Positions 1-8,567 of a DNA stretch of 35,039 bases are shown here, piece by piece. Below the pieces are notes generated by a model that was not told where the DNA came from, did not search any database, and saw only the letters and a list, made by a program, of their open reading frames with translations. The translations under genes were made by a program, and so were the position numbers. The stretch is from the NCBI RefSeq assembly GCF_000636015.1, contig NZ_JFZJ01000022.1, forward strand, positions 1 through 35,039, in the 5' to 3' direction. This DNA comes from Rhodomicrobium udaipurense JA643. GTDB taxonomy: Bacteria; Pseudomonadota; Alphaproteobacteria; Rhizobiales; Rhodomicrobiaceae. How positions within the stretch are numbered: the first letter of the stretch is position 1; the number at the start of each line of letters is the position of its first letter.

Positions 1-107
1 CGCATTCATACCCCGGCTTTCGCACTTTCCGCCTTATCCCCGTCGCGGCGGTGCAAAAATCGCCGCGCGGATTGCGCGAAGCGCGCCCCGTGCCCAAACT
101 CCCGAGC

Positions 108-2327
108 ATGAGCGAATCGCAGTCGCAAATGGCGTTGTTTGAAGCGCCGGTTCCTTGGCAGGGCGCTCGCACGCCCACATTTCTGGAACGCATGGCTTCC
201 CCGGAGAAAAGCCCGCCTGAAAAAGGCGCCGACGCTGCCGCGCTTCAAGCGCCGCTGACGAGCCTCAAGGGACTCGGCCCGCGCGGCGCGGAGCTTCTGA
301 CGAAGCTGCTCGCGAAGCCGCTGACGCCACCGCGCGTGATCGATCTCCTGTGGCACCTGCCGACGGGAACGCTCGACCGCAGGCTCACTCCATCCGTCAG
401 CGAAGCGCTCCCCGGCGGCATCGTCACGCTCGTCGTGACGCCGGTGAAGCACAGCGCGCCGCCGCGCTCGGCATCGCGCGCGCCCGTTCGCATCGTGTGC
501 GAGGACGAAAGCGGCGCGCTCGACATCGTCTACTTCCACGGCGACCGCGCTGGCATCAAGCGCCTGCTGCCGCTGGGCGAGCCGCGCCTCGTCTCCGGCC
601 GTGTCGAGCGCCACGGCACGCGCCTCCAGATGACGCACCCCGATTATGTGCTCGAGCCGAACGAACGCCATCGCCTGCCCGCCATCGAGCCGGTCTACCC
701 GTTGACGCTCGGCCTTACGCAGAAATTTCTCTATCGCGTCATCGGCGACGCGCTTGCGAGAGTGCCCGATTTCCCCGAATGGCTCGATACGTCGCTCGTC
801 GAGGCGCAGGGCTGGCCGAGCTTTCGCAACGCGCTCGTGACGCTGCATCGCCCGCAAAGCCACGCCGACCTTGCGCTGTGGCACAAGGCACGCGAGCGGC
901 TCGCCTATGACGAAGTGTCGAGCGCGCAACTCGCCATCGCGCTCGTGCGTCGCAGCCACCGCCAGCTTGCCGGGCGCTCGCTCGTCGGCGACGGCAGCCT
1001 CGCCGCGAAGATGCGCGCATCCCTGCCCTTCGCGCTGACGCGCTCGCAGGAAACCGCGCTCGCCGAGATCAAAGCCGACATGGCGTCGTCGCGGCGCATG
1101 CTGCGGCTGCTTCAGGGCGATGTCGGCGCGGGCAAGACGGTTGTCGCGGCGCTGGCCATGGCGAACGCCGTCGAGGCGGGCGCGCAAGTCGCGCTCATGG
1201 CTCCGACCGACGTTCTCGCCCGCCAGCATCTCGAAACGCTGACGCCACTATGCGAGGCGGCGGGCATTCCGCTCGGCTATCTCTCGGGGCGCGAACAGGG
1301 CCGCACGCGCGGGCGGCTTCTCGGCAAGCTCGCCAGCGGCGAAATCCGCGCGATCTGCGGCACCCACGCCCTGTTTCAGCCGGATGTGGTTTTCCGCGAT
1401 TTCGGCCTCGCCATCGTCGACGAACAGCATCGCTTCGGCGTGGCGCAGCGGCTCGCCTTGCAAGAAAAGGCGCGAGCGGGCGATGCCGACATCCTCGTGA
1501 TGACCGCGACGCCGATTCCGCGCACGCTGCAACTGTCGCTCCACGGCGACCTCGACGTGTCGCAACTCACCGAGAAGCCCGCGGGCCGCAAACCAGTCAT
1601 CACGCGCACCGTGCCGCAGGAGCGACTGGAGGATGTGATCGAGGGGTTGCATCGCGCGCTCGGCGAAGGCGCGCAGGTCTATTGGGTGTGCCCCGCCGTC
1701 GAAAGCGAGACCGCGCGCGACATGACCGCCGTGACCGAGCGCGCCGCGCATCTGCGCCAGGTGTTCGGCGAGCGCGTCGGCCTCGTGCATGGCAAGCTTC
1801 CCGGCGCGGAGAAAGACGCGGCGATAGCCGCCTTCACCGCGCGCGAAACCACGATCCTCGTCGCGACCACCGTCATCGAAGTTGGCGTGAACGTGCCGAA
1901 CGCGACCGTGATGATCATCGAGAACGCGGAGATGTTCGGCCTCGCGCAACTGCACCAGCTTCGCGGGCGCGTCGGGCGCGGCGCGGCGCAATCGTCCTGC
2001 ATACTGCTCTACAAGGGGCCGCTGTCCGAGACGGCGAAATCGCGGCTCGACATCTTACGGCAGGTGGACGACGGCTTCGTGATCGCGGAGGAGGATTTGC
2101 GACTTCGCGGCGGCGGCGAGGTGCTGGGCGCGAAGCAGAGCGGCGATCCCGGCTTCCGCATAGCGGGTTGGCCCGAAGCCGCGCCGTTGATCGAGCGCGC
2201 CGCGACCGCCGTCCGCTATCTGCTCGGCCGCGATCCGTACCTCAAATCGGACCAGGGATTGGCCGCGCGCACCTGCCTCGCGCTGTTCGAGCGCGACGAA
2301 GCCATGCGGCTCTTGCAGGCGGGATAG
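108..2327 (+). CDS. recG: ATP-dependent DNA helicase RecG
   Basis: Branch-migration helicase that remodels stalled forks and Holliday junctions in recombination and repair; cytosolic. At 739 aa from this ATG it is somewhat longer than E. coli RecG because of an N-terminal tail of about 60 residues. The wedge/OB region begins near the LKGLGPRG motif. The SF2 motor shows Walker A GDVGAGKT (about residue 336), motif II DEQH (438-441) followed by RFG, MTATPIPRT, and motif VI QLRGRVGR, then the RecG C-terminal domain. The start is uncertain: an in-frame GTG lies at 51 and neither start has a clear Shine-Dalgarno. I prefer ATG 108 because MSESQSQ gives a more natural N terminus. It converges on pheS with about 60 bp between the stops and no obvious terminator. 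Family assignment is firm. Confidence 0.96.
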   Translation: MSESQSQMALFEAPVPWQGARTPTFLERMASPEKSPPEKGADAAALQAPLTSLKGLGPRGAELLTKLLAKPLTPPRVIDLLWHLPTGTLDRRLTPSVSEALPGGIVTLVVTPVKHSAPPRSASRAPVRIVCEDESGALDIVYFHGDRAGIKRLLPLGEPRLVSGRVERHGTRLQMTHPDYVLEPNERHRLPAIEPVYPLTLGLTQKFLYRVIGDALARVPDFPEWLDTSLVEAQGWPSFRNALVTLHRPQSHADLALWHKARERLAYDEVSSAQLAIALVRRSHRQLAGRSLVGDGSLAAKMRASLPFALTRSQETALAEIKADMASSRRMLRLLQGDVGAGKTVVAALAMANAVEAGAQVALMAPTDVLARQHLETLTPLCEAAGIPLGYLSGREQGRTRGRLLGKLASGEIRAICGTHALFQPDVVFRDFGLAIVDEQHRFGVAQRLALQEKARAGDADILVMTATPIPRTLQLSLHGDLDVSQLTEKPAGRKPVITRTVPQERLEDVIEGLHRALGEGAQVYWVCPAVESETARDMTAVTERAAHLRQVFGERVGLVHGKLPGAEKDAAIAAFTARETTILVATTVIEVGVNVPNATVMIIENAEMFGLAQLHQLRGRVGRGAAQSSCILLYKGPLSETAKSRLDILRQVDDGFVIAEEDLRLRGGGEVLGAKQSGDPGFRIAGWPEAAPLIERAATAVRYLLGRDPYLKSDQGLAARTCLALFERDEAMRLLQAG

Positions 2328-2388
2328 CACCGCTCCACGTTAACTCCGCCTGTTCACGCAGGGCGTTGCACCAAATCGATTGGAGGCG

Positions 2389-3492
2389 TCAGCCCGACAG
2401 GCCACCCGCGAGCGACGGCACCGCGAGCGGCGAAAAGCCATAATGCTTCAGCCAGCGCAGATCGCCCGAGAAGAACGCGCGCAGGTCTGGCATGCCGTAT
2501 TTCAGCATCGCGATGCGGTCGATGCCCATGCCGAAGGCGAAGCCCTGCCACTCGTCGGGGTCGATGCCGCAGGAGCGCAGCACGTTCGGATGCACCATGC
2601 CGCAGCCCAGGATTTCGAGCCAGTCGTTGCCCTGCCCGATCTTGAGTTCCGGCCCGGAGCGGTCGCACTGGATATCCACCTCGGCGGATGGCTCCGTGAA
2701 CGGGAAGTGCGACATGCGGAAGCGCATGTTCACGTCCGGCACCTCGAAGAACGCCTTGCAAAATTCTTCGAGCACCCATTTCAGGTGGCCCATATGCGTG
2801 GCGCGGTCGATGACGAGGCCCTCGACCTGATGGAACATCGGCGTGTGCGTCTGGTCCGAGTCCATGCGGTAGACGCGGCCCGGCGCGATGATGCGGATCG
2901 GCGGCTGGCTCGCCATCATGGTGCGCACCTGCACCGGCGAGGTGTGCGTGCGTAGCAGCAGACGCTCGCCCTGCTCGTCCGGATTGAAGAAGAACGTGTC
3001 GTGCGCTTCGCGCGCCGGATGGCCGACGGGGAAGTTCAGCCGCGTGAAATTGTTATCGTCGGTCTCGATGTCCGGGCCTTCGGCGACCGAGAAACCCATG
3101 TCGGCGAAGATCACCATCAGTTCTTCCCAGACGCGGCTGATGGGATGGATGCGGCCTTCCGCTGCGGGATTCGTGCGCACCGGCAGGGTGACATCCACGC
3201 GGTCGGTGGCGAGTTTTTCGGCAAGCGCTGCGGCTTCGAGTTCTGCCTTGCGCGCCTCAAGCGCGGCGGCGACCGCGTCCTTCACCACGTTGACCGCCTG
3301 GCCGAAGCTCTTGCGTTCCTCCGCCGGGAGCGCGCCGAGCTTCTTCATCAGCTCCGAGATTTCGCCCTTCTTGCCGAGCGCCGAAACGCGGATGGCGTCG
3401 AGCGCGGCGAGGTCGCCCGCGCCTCCCACGGCCTCAAGCAGCCGGTTCGACAGTGCGTCAAGATCGGGTGCGGAATCCGCAAGCGTTTCCAT
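2389..3492 (-). CDS. pheS: Phenylalanine--tRNA ligase alpha subunit
   Basis: Catalytic alpha subunit of the alpha2beta2 class II synthetase that charges tRNA-Phe. It is 367 aa, the normal size. The N-terminal coiled coil covers about residues 1-95. The class II core follows, with FHQVEG and DIQCDRSG and a C-terminal motif 3 around [14 protein letters not shown]. The ATG at 3492 is chosen over an upstream in-frame GTG at 3543 because [10 protein letters not shown] is a typical PheS start. It lies downstream of rpmI, rplT and a small ORF on the same strand but is separated from them by a strong intrinsic terminator, so it probably has its own promoter in 3493-3630. pheT, its obligate partner and usual downstream neighbour, is not here: the next gene is recG on the opposite strand. 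Confidence 0.96.
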   Translation of the reverse strand: METLADSAPDLDALSNRLLEAVGGAGDLAALDAIRVSALGKKGEISELMKKLGALPAEERKSFGQAVNVVKDAVAAALEARKAELEAAALAEKLATDRVDVTLPVRTNPAAEGRIHPISRVWEELMVIFADMGFSVAEGPDIETDDNNFTRLNFPVGHPAREAHDTFFFNPDEQGERLLLRTHTSPVQVRTMMASQPPIRIIAPGRVYRMDSDQTHTPMFHQVEGLVIDRATHMGHLKWVLEEFCKAFFEVPDVNMRFRMSHFPFTEPSAEVDIQCDRSGPELKIGQGNDWLEILGCGMVHPNVLRSCGIDPDEWQGFAFGMGIDRIAMLKYGMPDLRAFFSGDLRWLKHYGFSPLAVPSLAGGLSG

Positions 3493-3630
3493 GGGTGCTT
3501 CTCGTTCGGGAAGTGATGTGGCGATGTGCGATTGGCGTGCCACTTTTGGCCGGAGGGGTCAAGACCGCAGAACGCCGTTTGCGCAGGACAACGCCCGATG
3601 CGATGCCTGTGCCGCCGATGGCTCGCCGAC

Positions 3631-3670
3631 AAAAAAGCCCGTCATGCGCCTGAAAAGCGCATGACGGGCT
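3631..3670 (-). terminator. Intrinsic terminator after rpmI-rplT-small ORF
   Basis: A perfect 14-bp inverted repeat (arms 3636-3649 and 3657-3670, 7-nt loop) is followed on the minus strand by a run of T (plus-strand A at 3631-3636). It lies 40 bp past the stop of the 62-aa ORF and about 140 bp before the pheS start. It should end the ribosomal protein transcript. Partial read-through (attenuation of pheS) is possible, but I see no Phe-rich leader peptide. Confidence 0.9.
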
Positions 3671-3710
3671 GTTCACGGAACAGACAGAATTGTCGAGTTG
3701 CAGCGACGCT

Positions 3711-3899
3711 TCAATTCGGGAGCGCGTGGGAGGGCTCGATTTTGCCCTCCTTCTCGGAAATCAGCTTCAAAACGTAAGTGATCTCGTCGCGCGCATCCCG
3801 CGTTGCGCGGGCGTCCTCCTTCGGAATTTCATCGGCGATCCGAAGAAGGATGTTCGCCAGCGCGAGCAACTCGGGCACTGTCAGTTCGTCAAGCCTCAT
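3711..3899 (-). CDS. Small hypothetical protein translationally coupled to rplT
   Basis: A 62-aa protein of unknown function. Its ATG overlaps the rplT stop in an ATGA junction (3896-3899), which argues for real translation by coupling. It is predicted mostly helical. Residues 1-26 form a Leu-rich amphipathic helix ([14 protein letters not shown]), followed by a charged stretch rich in Asp, Arg and Glu and a second helix around [15 protein letters not shown]. There is no Cys, signal peptide or membrane segment. The intrinsic terminator follows 40 bp downstream, so it is the last gene of the rpmI-rplT transcript. I do not recognise the family. A role linked to ribosome assembly would be a guess from position only. 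Confidence 0.65.
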   Translation of the reverse strand: MRLDELTVPELLALANILLRIADEIPKEDARATRDARDEITYVLKLISEKEGKIEPSHALPN

Positions 3900-4270
3900 G
3901 CAGACCTAAGCTCCGCGGGCAGAGCCTCGCGCGCCTTGCCGACGAGCGCCGCGAAGCCCGCCGGATCGGTGATGGCGAGGTCGGACAGCACCTTGCGGTC
4001 GATTTCGATGCCCGCCTTGTTGAGGCCGTCGATGAAACGGCCATAGGTAAGGCCATGCTCGCGCGTGGCGGCGTTGATGCGCTGAATCCACAGCGAGCGG
4101 AAATTGCGCTTCTTCGTCCGGCGATCGCGATAAGCATATTGCAGGCTCTTTTCGACCGCCTGCTTCGCGATGCGGATGGTGTTCTTGCGGCGACCGTAAA
4201 AGCCCTTCGCCTGCTCAAGAACCTTCTTATGACGGGCGTGTGCGGCTACACCGCGTTTCACACGTGACAT
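3896..4270 (-). CDS. rplT: 50S ribosomal protein L20
   Basis: 124 aa, standard length for bL20, which binds 23S rRNA early in large-subunit assembly. The highly basic N-terminal extension begins [16 protein letters not shown], then shows the family signature [17 protein letters not shown] and [16 protein letters not shown]. The C-terminal globular domain runs from about residue 60 to the end. It lies 42 bp downstream of rpmI on the same strand, the usual L35-L20 pair. Its stop overlaps the start of the following small ORF. Confidence 0.98.
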   Translation of the reverse strand: MSRVKRGVAAHARHKKVLEQAKGFYGRRKNTIRIAKQAVEKSLQYAYRDRRTKKRNFRSLWIQRINAATREHGLTYGRFIDGLNKAGIEIDRKVLSDLAITDPAGFAALVGKAREALPAELRSA

Positions 4271-4312
4271 TGTTCGTCGTCTCCAAGCTCAATCGTTGCG
4301 TCGTTTCGGTGA

Positions 4313-4516
4313 TCAGTCAAGCCCGTAGGGGGCGAACTTCTTCACATGGTTCGCATCGCCCGGTTCGAGGACGACGCTGCCGCGCGCATTACGAATGAAC
4401 TTCGGAGTCCGCTTGATCATGCCGTGACGCTTGCCGGCCTGCGAGGCGAGAACCTTGCCCGTTCCGGTGATCTTGAAGCGTTTCTTCACGCCACTCTTGG
4501 TCTTCATCTTGGGCAT
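4313..4516 (-). CDS. rpmI: 50S ribosomal protein L35
   Basis: 67 aa, beginning [15 protein letters not shown], with the family features TGTGK, GKRH and the [10 protein letters not shown] basic segment. The ATG at 4516 is preceded by an AGGAAG Shine-Dalgarno, and the N terminus matches bL35 exactly. Longer in-frame readings upstream are therefore not used. infC, the frequent upstream partner in other bacteria, is absent. Upstream lies a long gap with an intrinsic terminator about 90 bp before the start, which could act as a leader attenuator or as the end of an upstream transcript. Confidence 0.96.
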   Translation of the reverse strand: MPKMKTKSGVKKRFKITGTGKVLASQAGKRHGMIKRTPKFIRNARGSVVLEPGDANHVKKFAPYGLD

Positions 4517-4604
4517 TTTGCTTCCTTTCTTATTAGGTCTCTCTCGCGAAACGACAATTGCGGCTGAAGAAGCCGCTTGCGCGTCTCGCATTTGGAGAAG
4601 CACG

Positions 4605-4645
4605 AAAAAGCCGCCACGGCATGCCCTGAAATGCGCCGGGCGGCT
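4605..4645 (-). terminator. Orphan intrinsic terminator or attenuator upstream of rpmI
   Basis: On the minus strand a 7-bp stem (plus-strand arms 4609-4615 and 4639-4645) encloses an inner, slightly bulged stem (CGGC..AT with ATGCCG) and is followed directly by TTTTT. It sits about 90 bp before the rpmI start and more than 500 bp after the purB stop. It may be a conditional terminator in the rpmI leader, the end of an unannotated small RNA, or a distant purB terminator. Confidence 0.75.
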
Positions 4646-5092
4646 CGGTCCGGGGAGAATAGAGGGAGGTTGCGAAAGACGCAATAGGCTCGACGTGGAG
4701 AAAGACGATCAGAGTAACAAATGATGACACAATAAATCGACCGTCAAAGATTCACAGAATCCCAAAGTTTTTTCGACCTCGTAACCAACCTCTACCCGGA
4801 AGACCCGATCGAGGCGGCAATCGACGACAGGGCGACGACAGCTTTTTTTCCTTTGTCTGTTCGCTAAAATTTACAATGTCGGGCGATTTTTTTCGTAATA
4901 TCCATTTGGCCGGCGGTTGATTGTTATGAGCTCTGTTACGTACACCATTCCTATTTTTGTTTCTTTTCTTCTCAATCTTATCGTATTTTGCAAGCAGTAC
5001 ATCAGAGGCTGTAAGTCGCCACATCGCATCGTTGTGATATGATTTGCGAGATCGGCGCATGTCGCATCCCGAAACGAGCTCGATTTATAGCA
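4646..5092. other. AT-rich intergenic region without a supported gene
   Basis: This is part of the 640-bp gap between rpmI and purB. It is much richer in A and T than the flanking genes and has several A/T runs. I see no ORF with a plausible protein, no tRNA and no clear repeat. It probably carries the rpmI promoter and possibly a minus-strand small RNA ending at 4605. Confidence 0.5.
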
Positions 5093-5106
5093 TTGACCTA
5101 TATCAA
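5093..5106. promoter_or_regulatory. FNR/FixK-like box
   Basis: TTGACCTATATCAA fits the FNR/FixK-type consensus TTGAY-N4-RTCAA at every defined position. It is in non-coding AT-rich DNA, 52 bp past the purB stop (purB is on the minus strand). No gene starts close by on either strand. If functional it would more likely drive a minus-strand transcript through the gap toward rpmI, or a small RNA. Matches of this length can occur by chance. Confidence 0.4.
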
Positions 5107-5150
5107 ACGTCGCTTATGCGAATCTTTCGCCGTATGTATCAACGACGTTT
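5105..5150. repeat. Nested inverted repeat downstream of purB
   Basis: Outer arms AAACGTCG (5105-5112) and CGACGTTT (5143-5150) are perfect complements. Inside them is a second perfect hairpin, GCGAA-tct-TTCGC (5118-5130). It begins 8 bp beyond the purB stop but has no proper T run on the minus strand, so it is at best a weak intrinsic terminator or an mRNA 3'-end stabiliser. Its left arm overlaps the end of the FNR-like box. Confidence 0.5.
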
Positions 5151-5158
5151 AATAACTC

Positions 5159-6469
5159 CTAGTCAGCGCAAATCGATTCCCCAAATACCCTTCCGAAGAT
5201 CACATCGACATTGCGCATGTGGTGCTGCGGGTCGAACAGCGCCTCGATCTTTTCGGGCGGGAGCGCCGCCGTCACGTCGGCGTCGGCCTTGAGGAACGTG
5301 AGGAACTCGCCCTCCCCGCGAAACGCGCGCATGGCGTTGCGCTGCACGAGGCGATAGGCGTTCTCGCGGCTGACGCCCGCCTGCGTAAGCGCAAGCAGCA
5401 CCTGCTGCGAATGCACGAGCCCGCCGCCGCGTTCGAGGTTCTCTTTCATCTTCTCCGGGTAGACCACGAGCTTGTCGATCACGCTAGCGAGCCGCGCCAG
5501 CGCGAAATCGAGCGTCACGGTCGCGTCCGGGCCGATCAGCCGCTCGACCGACGAATGCGAGATGTCGCGTTCATGCCAGAGCGCCACGTTTTCCATCGCG
5601 GGGATCGCATAGCCGCGCACGAGGCGCGCAAGGCCGGTGAGATTTTCCGTCAGCACCGGATTGCGCTTGTGCGGCATCGCCGACGAGCCCTTCTGCCCCT
5701 CGGAGAAGAACTCCTCCGCCTCGCCCACTTCGGTGCGCTGAAGATGGCGGATCTCGGTCGCGAGCCGCTCCACCGACGACGCAATCACGCCGAGCGTCGC
5801 GAAGAACATGGCATGGCGGTCGCGCGGGATGACCTGCGTCGAGACAGGCTCCGGCTTGAGGCCGAGCTTTTCGGCGACGTAAGCCTCAACGCGCGGATCG
5901 AGATGCGCGAAGGTGCCGACCGCGCCGGAAATCGCCGCCGTGCCGACATCCTCTTTCGCGCGCAGGAGACGCTCCTTCGCGCGGGTGAACTCGGCATAGC
6001 CGAGCGCCATCTTGAGACCGAACGTCGTCGGTTCCGCGTGAATGCCGTGGCTGCGGCCGACGGTGACGGTGTATTTGTGTTCGAGCGCGCGGCGCTTCAG
6101 CGCGGCGAGCAACGCGTCGATGTCGGCGAGCAGAATATCGGCCGCGCGGGTCAATTGCACGGCGAGGCAGGTGTCGAGCACGTCGGACGACGTCATGCCC
6201 TGGTGCATGAAACGCGCCTCGGGGCCCGCATGCTCGCTGACGCTCGTCAGGAAGGCGATGACGTCGTGCTTCACTTCGCGCTCGATCTCGTCGATGCGGG
6301 CGATGTCGAATGCGCCCTTGTCGCGTAGCACCTTGGACGTGCCCGCCGGGATCGTGCCGAGCTGCTCCATCGCCTCAGCGGCGAGCGTCTCGATTTCGAG
6401 CCAGATTTCATAACGTGACTGGTCGGACCAGATGGCGGCCATCTGCGGGCGGGAATAGCGCGGGATCAT
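5159..6469 (-). CDS. purB: Adenylosuccinate lyase
   Basis: 436 aa, typical of the bacterial family. It cleaves SAICAR to AICAR plus fumarate and adenylosuccinate to AMP plus fumarate in purine synthesis. Visible signatures are MIPRYSRPQMAAIW at the N terminus, HQGMTSSDVLDT (about 89-100), GRSHGIHAEPTT with the catalytic histidine region (138-149), and the fumarase/aspartase superfamily loop GSSAMPHKRNP (261-271). murI starts upstream on the same strand with only 9 bp between the genes, so the two are cotranscribed. The start ATG is preceded by a modest GAGAG. Confidence 0.97.
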   Translation of the reverse strand: MIPRYSRPQMAAIWSDQSRYEIWLEIETLAAEAMEQLGTIPAGTSKVLRDKGAFDIARIDEIEREVKHDVIAFLTSVSEHAGPEARFMHQGMTSSDVLDTCLAVQLTRAADILLADIDALLAALKRRALEHKYTVTVGRSHGIHAEPTTFGLKMALGYAEFTRAKERLLRAKEDVGTAAISGAVGTFAHLDPRVEAYVAEKLGLKPEPVSTQVIPRDRHAMFFATLGVIASSVERLATEIRHLQRTEVGEAEEFFSEGQKGSSAMPHKRNPVLTENLTGLARLVRGYAIPAMENVALWHERDISHSSVERLIGPDATVTLDFALARLASVIDKLVVYPEKMKENLERGGGLVHSQQVLLALTQAGVSRENAYRLVQRNAMRAFRGEGEFLTFLKADADVTAALPPEKIEALFDPQHHMRNVDVIFGRVFGESICAD

Positions 6470-6478
6470 GGAAAACTC

Positions 6479-7327
6479 TCAGGCTGCGGCGGCTGCGCCG
6501 TCTTTTGCATCGATCTTTGCAGCGATGCTTAGCTGATGAGCCTGCAAAAGCGCAAGCAGCGATGGCAGAGGCGTGCGCCCGGAGGTGAACGCGATGGTGC
6601 CGTGACCGCGTTTCGCGCCGACGCCGACGATGTGGCCGCGCTCCGAAAGCACGTTCGCGATGCGGCGCGCGATCGCCGGAGCCGGGTCGAGCCAGGTTAC
6701 GGGCCACGGCGAAAGCGCGTCGAGGCGTTCGAGCAGAAGCGGGTAATGCGTGCAACCGAGCACCACGACATCGGTGCGCGCGTCGGCATCTTCAACGAAG
6801 CAGGGCGCGATCTCCCGCGCGATGGCTGCGTCGGACACCGGCTCGCCACTGGCGTAGCCTTCTGCCAACTCCGCGAGGTTCGCCGCGCCGACGAGCGTCA
6901 CGCGTGCGCCCAACGCATATTTTTCGATGAGCGTGTGCGTATATTCCCGCGCGACCGTTCCGGGTGTGGCGAGCACCGAGACGAGGCCGCTTCGTGTGAT
7001 GGCGGCGGCGGGCTTGATCGCGGGGACAGTGCCGACAAAGGGCACCGTAAAGGCGGCCCGCAGCGCCGAAAGCGCGACTGTCGATGCGGTGTTGCAGGCG
7101 AGCACGACGCAATCCGGCTCGAACGCGGCGAGCGCGCCGCCGACGAGGTCGAGAAGCCGTTCGACCAGTTCGCCCTCGGGCTTCGAGCCGTAGGGAAAGG
7201 CGGCGTCATCGGCGATGAAATGCACCTCCGCTTCGGGGATCGCGGCGCGCGCGGCCCTCAGAACGGTGAGACCGCCGAGGCCTGAGTCGAGGAAAAGAAG
7301 CCTCGCGGCGCGTTTGCTATCGCTCAT
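6479..7327 (-). CDS. murI: Glutamate racemase
   Basis: Converts L- to D-glutamate for peptidoglycan; cytosolic. 282 aa from the ATG at 7327 (MSDSKRA). An in-frame start at 7366 would add 13 residues with no family likeness. The N-terminal DSGLGGLTV motif (14-22) carries the conserved Asp-Ser pair. Catalytic Cys78 lies in ACNTAST, and the second catalytic Cys192 with His194 in GCTHYPLL. PYGSKP (45-50) is also typical. It sits between the S58 peptidase gene (89 bp upstream) and purB (9 bp downstream), all on the minus strand. The Ala-rich C terminus is unremarkable. Confidence 0.95.
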   Translation of the reverse strand: MSDSKRAARLLFLDSGLGGLTVLRAARAAIPEAEVHFIADDAAFPYGSKPEGELVERLLDLVGGALAAFEPDCVVLACNTASTVALSALRAAFTVPFVGTVPAIKPAAAITRSGLVSVLATPGTVAREYTHTLIEKYALGARVTLVGAANLAELAEGYASGEPVSDAAIAREIAPCFVEDADARTDVVVLGCTHYPLLLERLDALSPWPVTWLDPAPAIARRIANVLSERGHIVGVGAKRGHGTIAFTSGRTPLPSLLALLQAHQLSIAAKIDAKDGAAAAA

Positions 7328-7416
7328 GGAATCGCCATCGCCTTTCAGCCGTTCGCGCGGAGGCAAGCCAAAGGCCGCCGCATCTCGCGAAACGCCGTCC
7401 GCGACTCATACTGCAT

Positions 7417-8436
7417 TCATGCGCTTGCGAAAAGGTTGCGATAGCTCTGCGTGCCGTCCGGCAGGGATGCGGAAGCCTCATAGACGCCGCGCGCGATGGC
7501 CCGGGCGAGGCAGTTCGCGGCGGCCGCGCCGATGTAGGGCAGCGCCGTGTCGCGGTCGGAAAGCGCCGCCCGGCCCGTCGCGAGCGCGAAAACGATGTCG
7601 CCATCGAGCGGCGAGAATACCGGATGGATCGCGCGCGCCATGCCCGCCGCCGCCATTGTGGCGATGCGCTTCGCCTGTGTTTGCGTCAGCGGAGCGTCCG
7701 TCGCGACGACACACAGCGTCGTGTTTGCACCAGCCAGCGCCCCGTATTTCAGCACCGGCCGCGCGGCTTCCGGCGGGAGCGGGTATGGCAGGCCGAGCCC
7801 GCCGAACTCGCCGCCGTGCTCATAGGGGGCGGCCCAGAAATGCGGCGTGTCCGCGACCGTCACCGCGCCTGCCGCATTCACGGCCGTGAGCGCACCGACG
7901 ACCACGGATTCGCCGCCGAACGTCAGGCGCTCGGACGCGCTGCCAAGGCCGCCGCGCATCGAAAGCCCGGCACCCCGCGCCACTGTCGCGCCATAGCCCG
8001 CGCCCGCCGAACCCAGTGCGAAATCGACGCCCGCCGCCTCGGCAGCCTTGAAGCCAAGCTCGCGATAGGGCGCCTCGCGGCCCCAGTCCTTATTGCCACC
8101 GTTGATGAGATCGAACAGGATCGCCTGCGGGACGATGGGCACCCGCACCGGGCCCACCTGAAAGCCACGCCCGTTTTCGCGGAGCCATGTCTGCACGCCG
8201 CTCGCCGCGTCAAGGCCAAAGGCGCTGCCGCCGGAAAGCACGATGGCGTCCGCCGCGCCGACCGTACCTTCGAGGCCGATGGCGTCGCGCTCGCGTGTGC
8301 CGGGGCCGCCGCCCATCACCGTCGCCGCAGCCACCACCGGCGCGTCGGCCAGAATGATCGTCGTGCCGCTCGCGATCCGCGCATCCTCGGCGTTGCCGAC
8401 CCGCAGCCCTTCGACATCGGTGATGAGATTGCGCAT
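7417..8436 (-). CDS. P1/S58 family peptidase (DmpA/ThnT type)
   Basis: 339 aa, an N-terminal-nucleophile hydrolase of the DmpA/L-aminopeptidase-D-Ala-esterase family. It shows LITDVEGLRVGNAED at the N terminus, GGGPGTRE (42-49), VLSGGSAFGLDAA (66-78) and a Gly-rich GSAGAGYGATVARG segment (142-155). Family members self-cleave into alpha and beta chains, and the new N-terminal residue is the nucleophile. Here the equivalent site reads GANTTLCVV, predicting cleavage between Asn238 and Thr239 as in ThnT-like members. There is no signal peptide, so it is cytosolic. The start has GGAG eight bases upstream. Substrate is unknown; small amino-terminal peptides or amides are the family norm. It may head the S58-murI-purB transcript. 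Confidence 0.9.
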   Translation of the reverse strand: MRNLITDVEGLRVGNAEDARIASGTTIILADAPVVAAATVMGGGPGTRERDAIGLEGTVGAADAIVLSGGSAFGLDAASGVQTWLRENGRGFQVGPVRVPIVPQAILFDLINGGNKDWGREAPYRELGFKAAEAAGVDFALGSAGAGYGATVARGAGLSMRGGLGSASERLTFGGESVVVGALTAVNAAGAVTVADTPHFWAAPYEHGGEFGGLGLPYPLPPEAARPVLKYGALAGANTTLCVVATDAPLTQTQAKRIATMAAAGMARAIHPVFSPLDGDIVFALATGRAALSDRDTALPYIGAAAANCLARAIARGVYEASASLPDGTQSYRNLFASA

Positions 8437-8567
8437 GCCGTCCGCTCCATCGCTGTGAAAGGCTACGGCTTAATGTAGGGCATGCCTCGCTTTAGCGTAA
8501 TGCCAGGCGGCGCAAAGGTTTCGTGATTGGATGTGAACGTCAGGCACCGGCTTATTCCCGACGCGTA

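Noticed and set aside
6..1229. Long minus-strand open frame of about 400 codons opposite recG
   Set aside because: Arg/Ala/His-rich translation without any domain, wholly antisense to a certain gene; a product of high GC.
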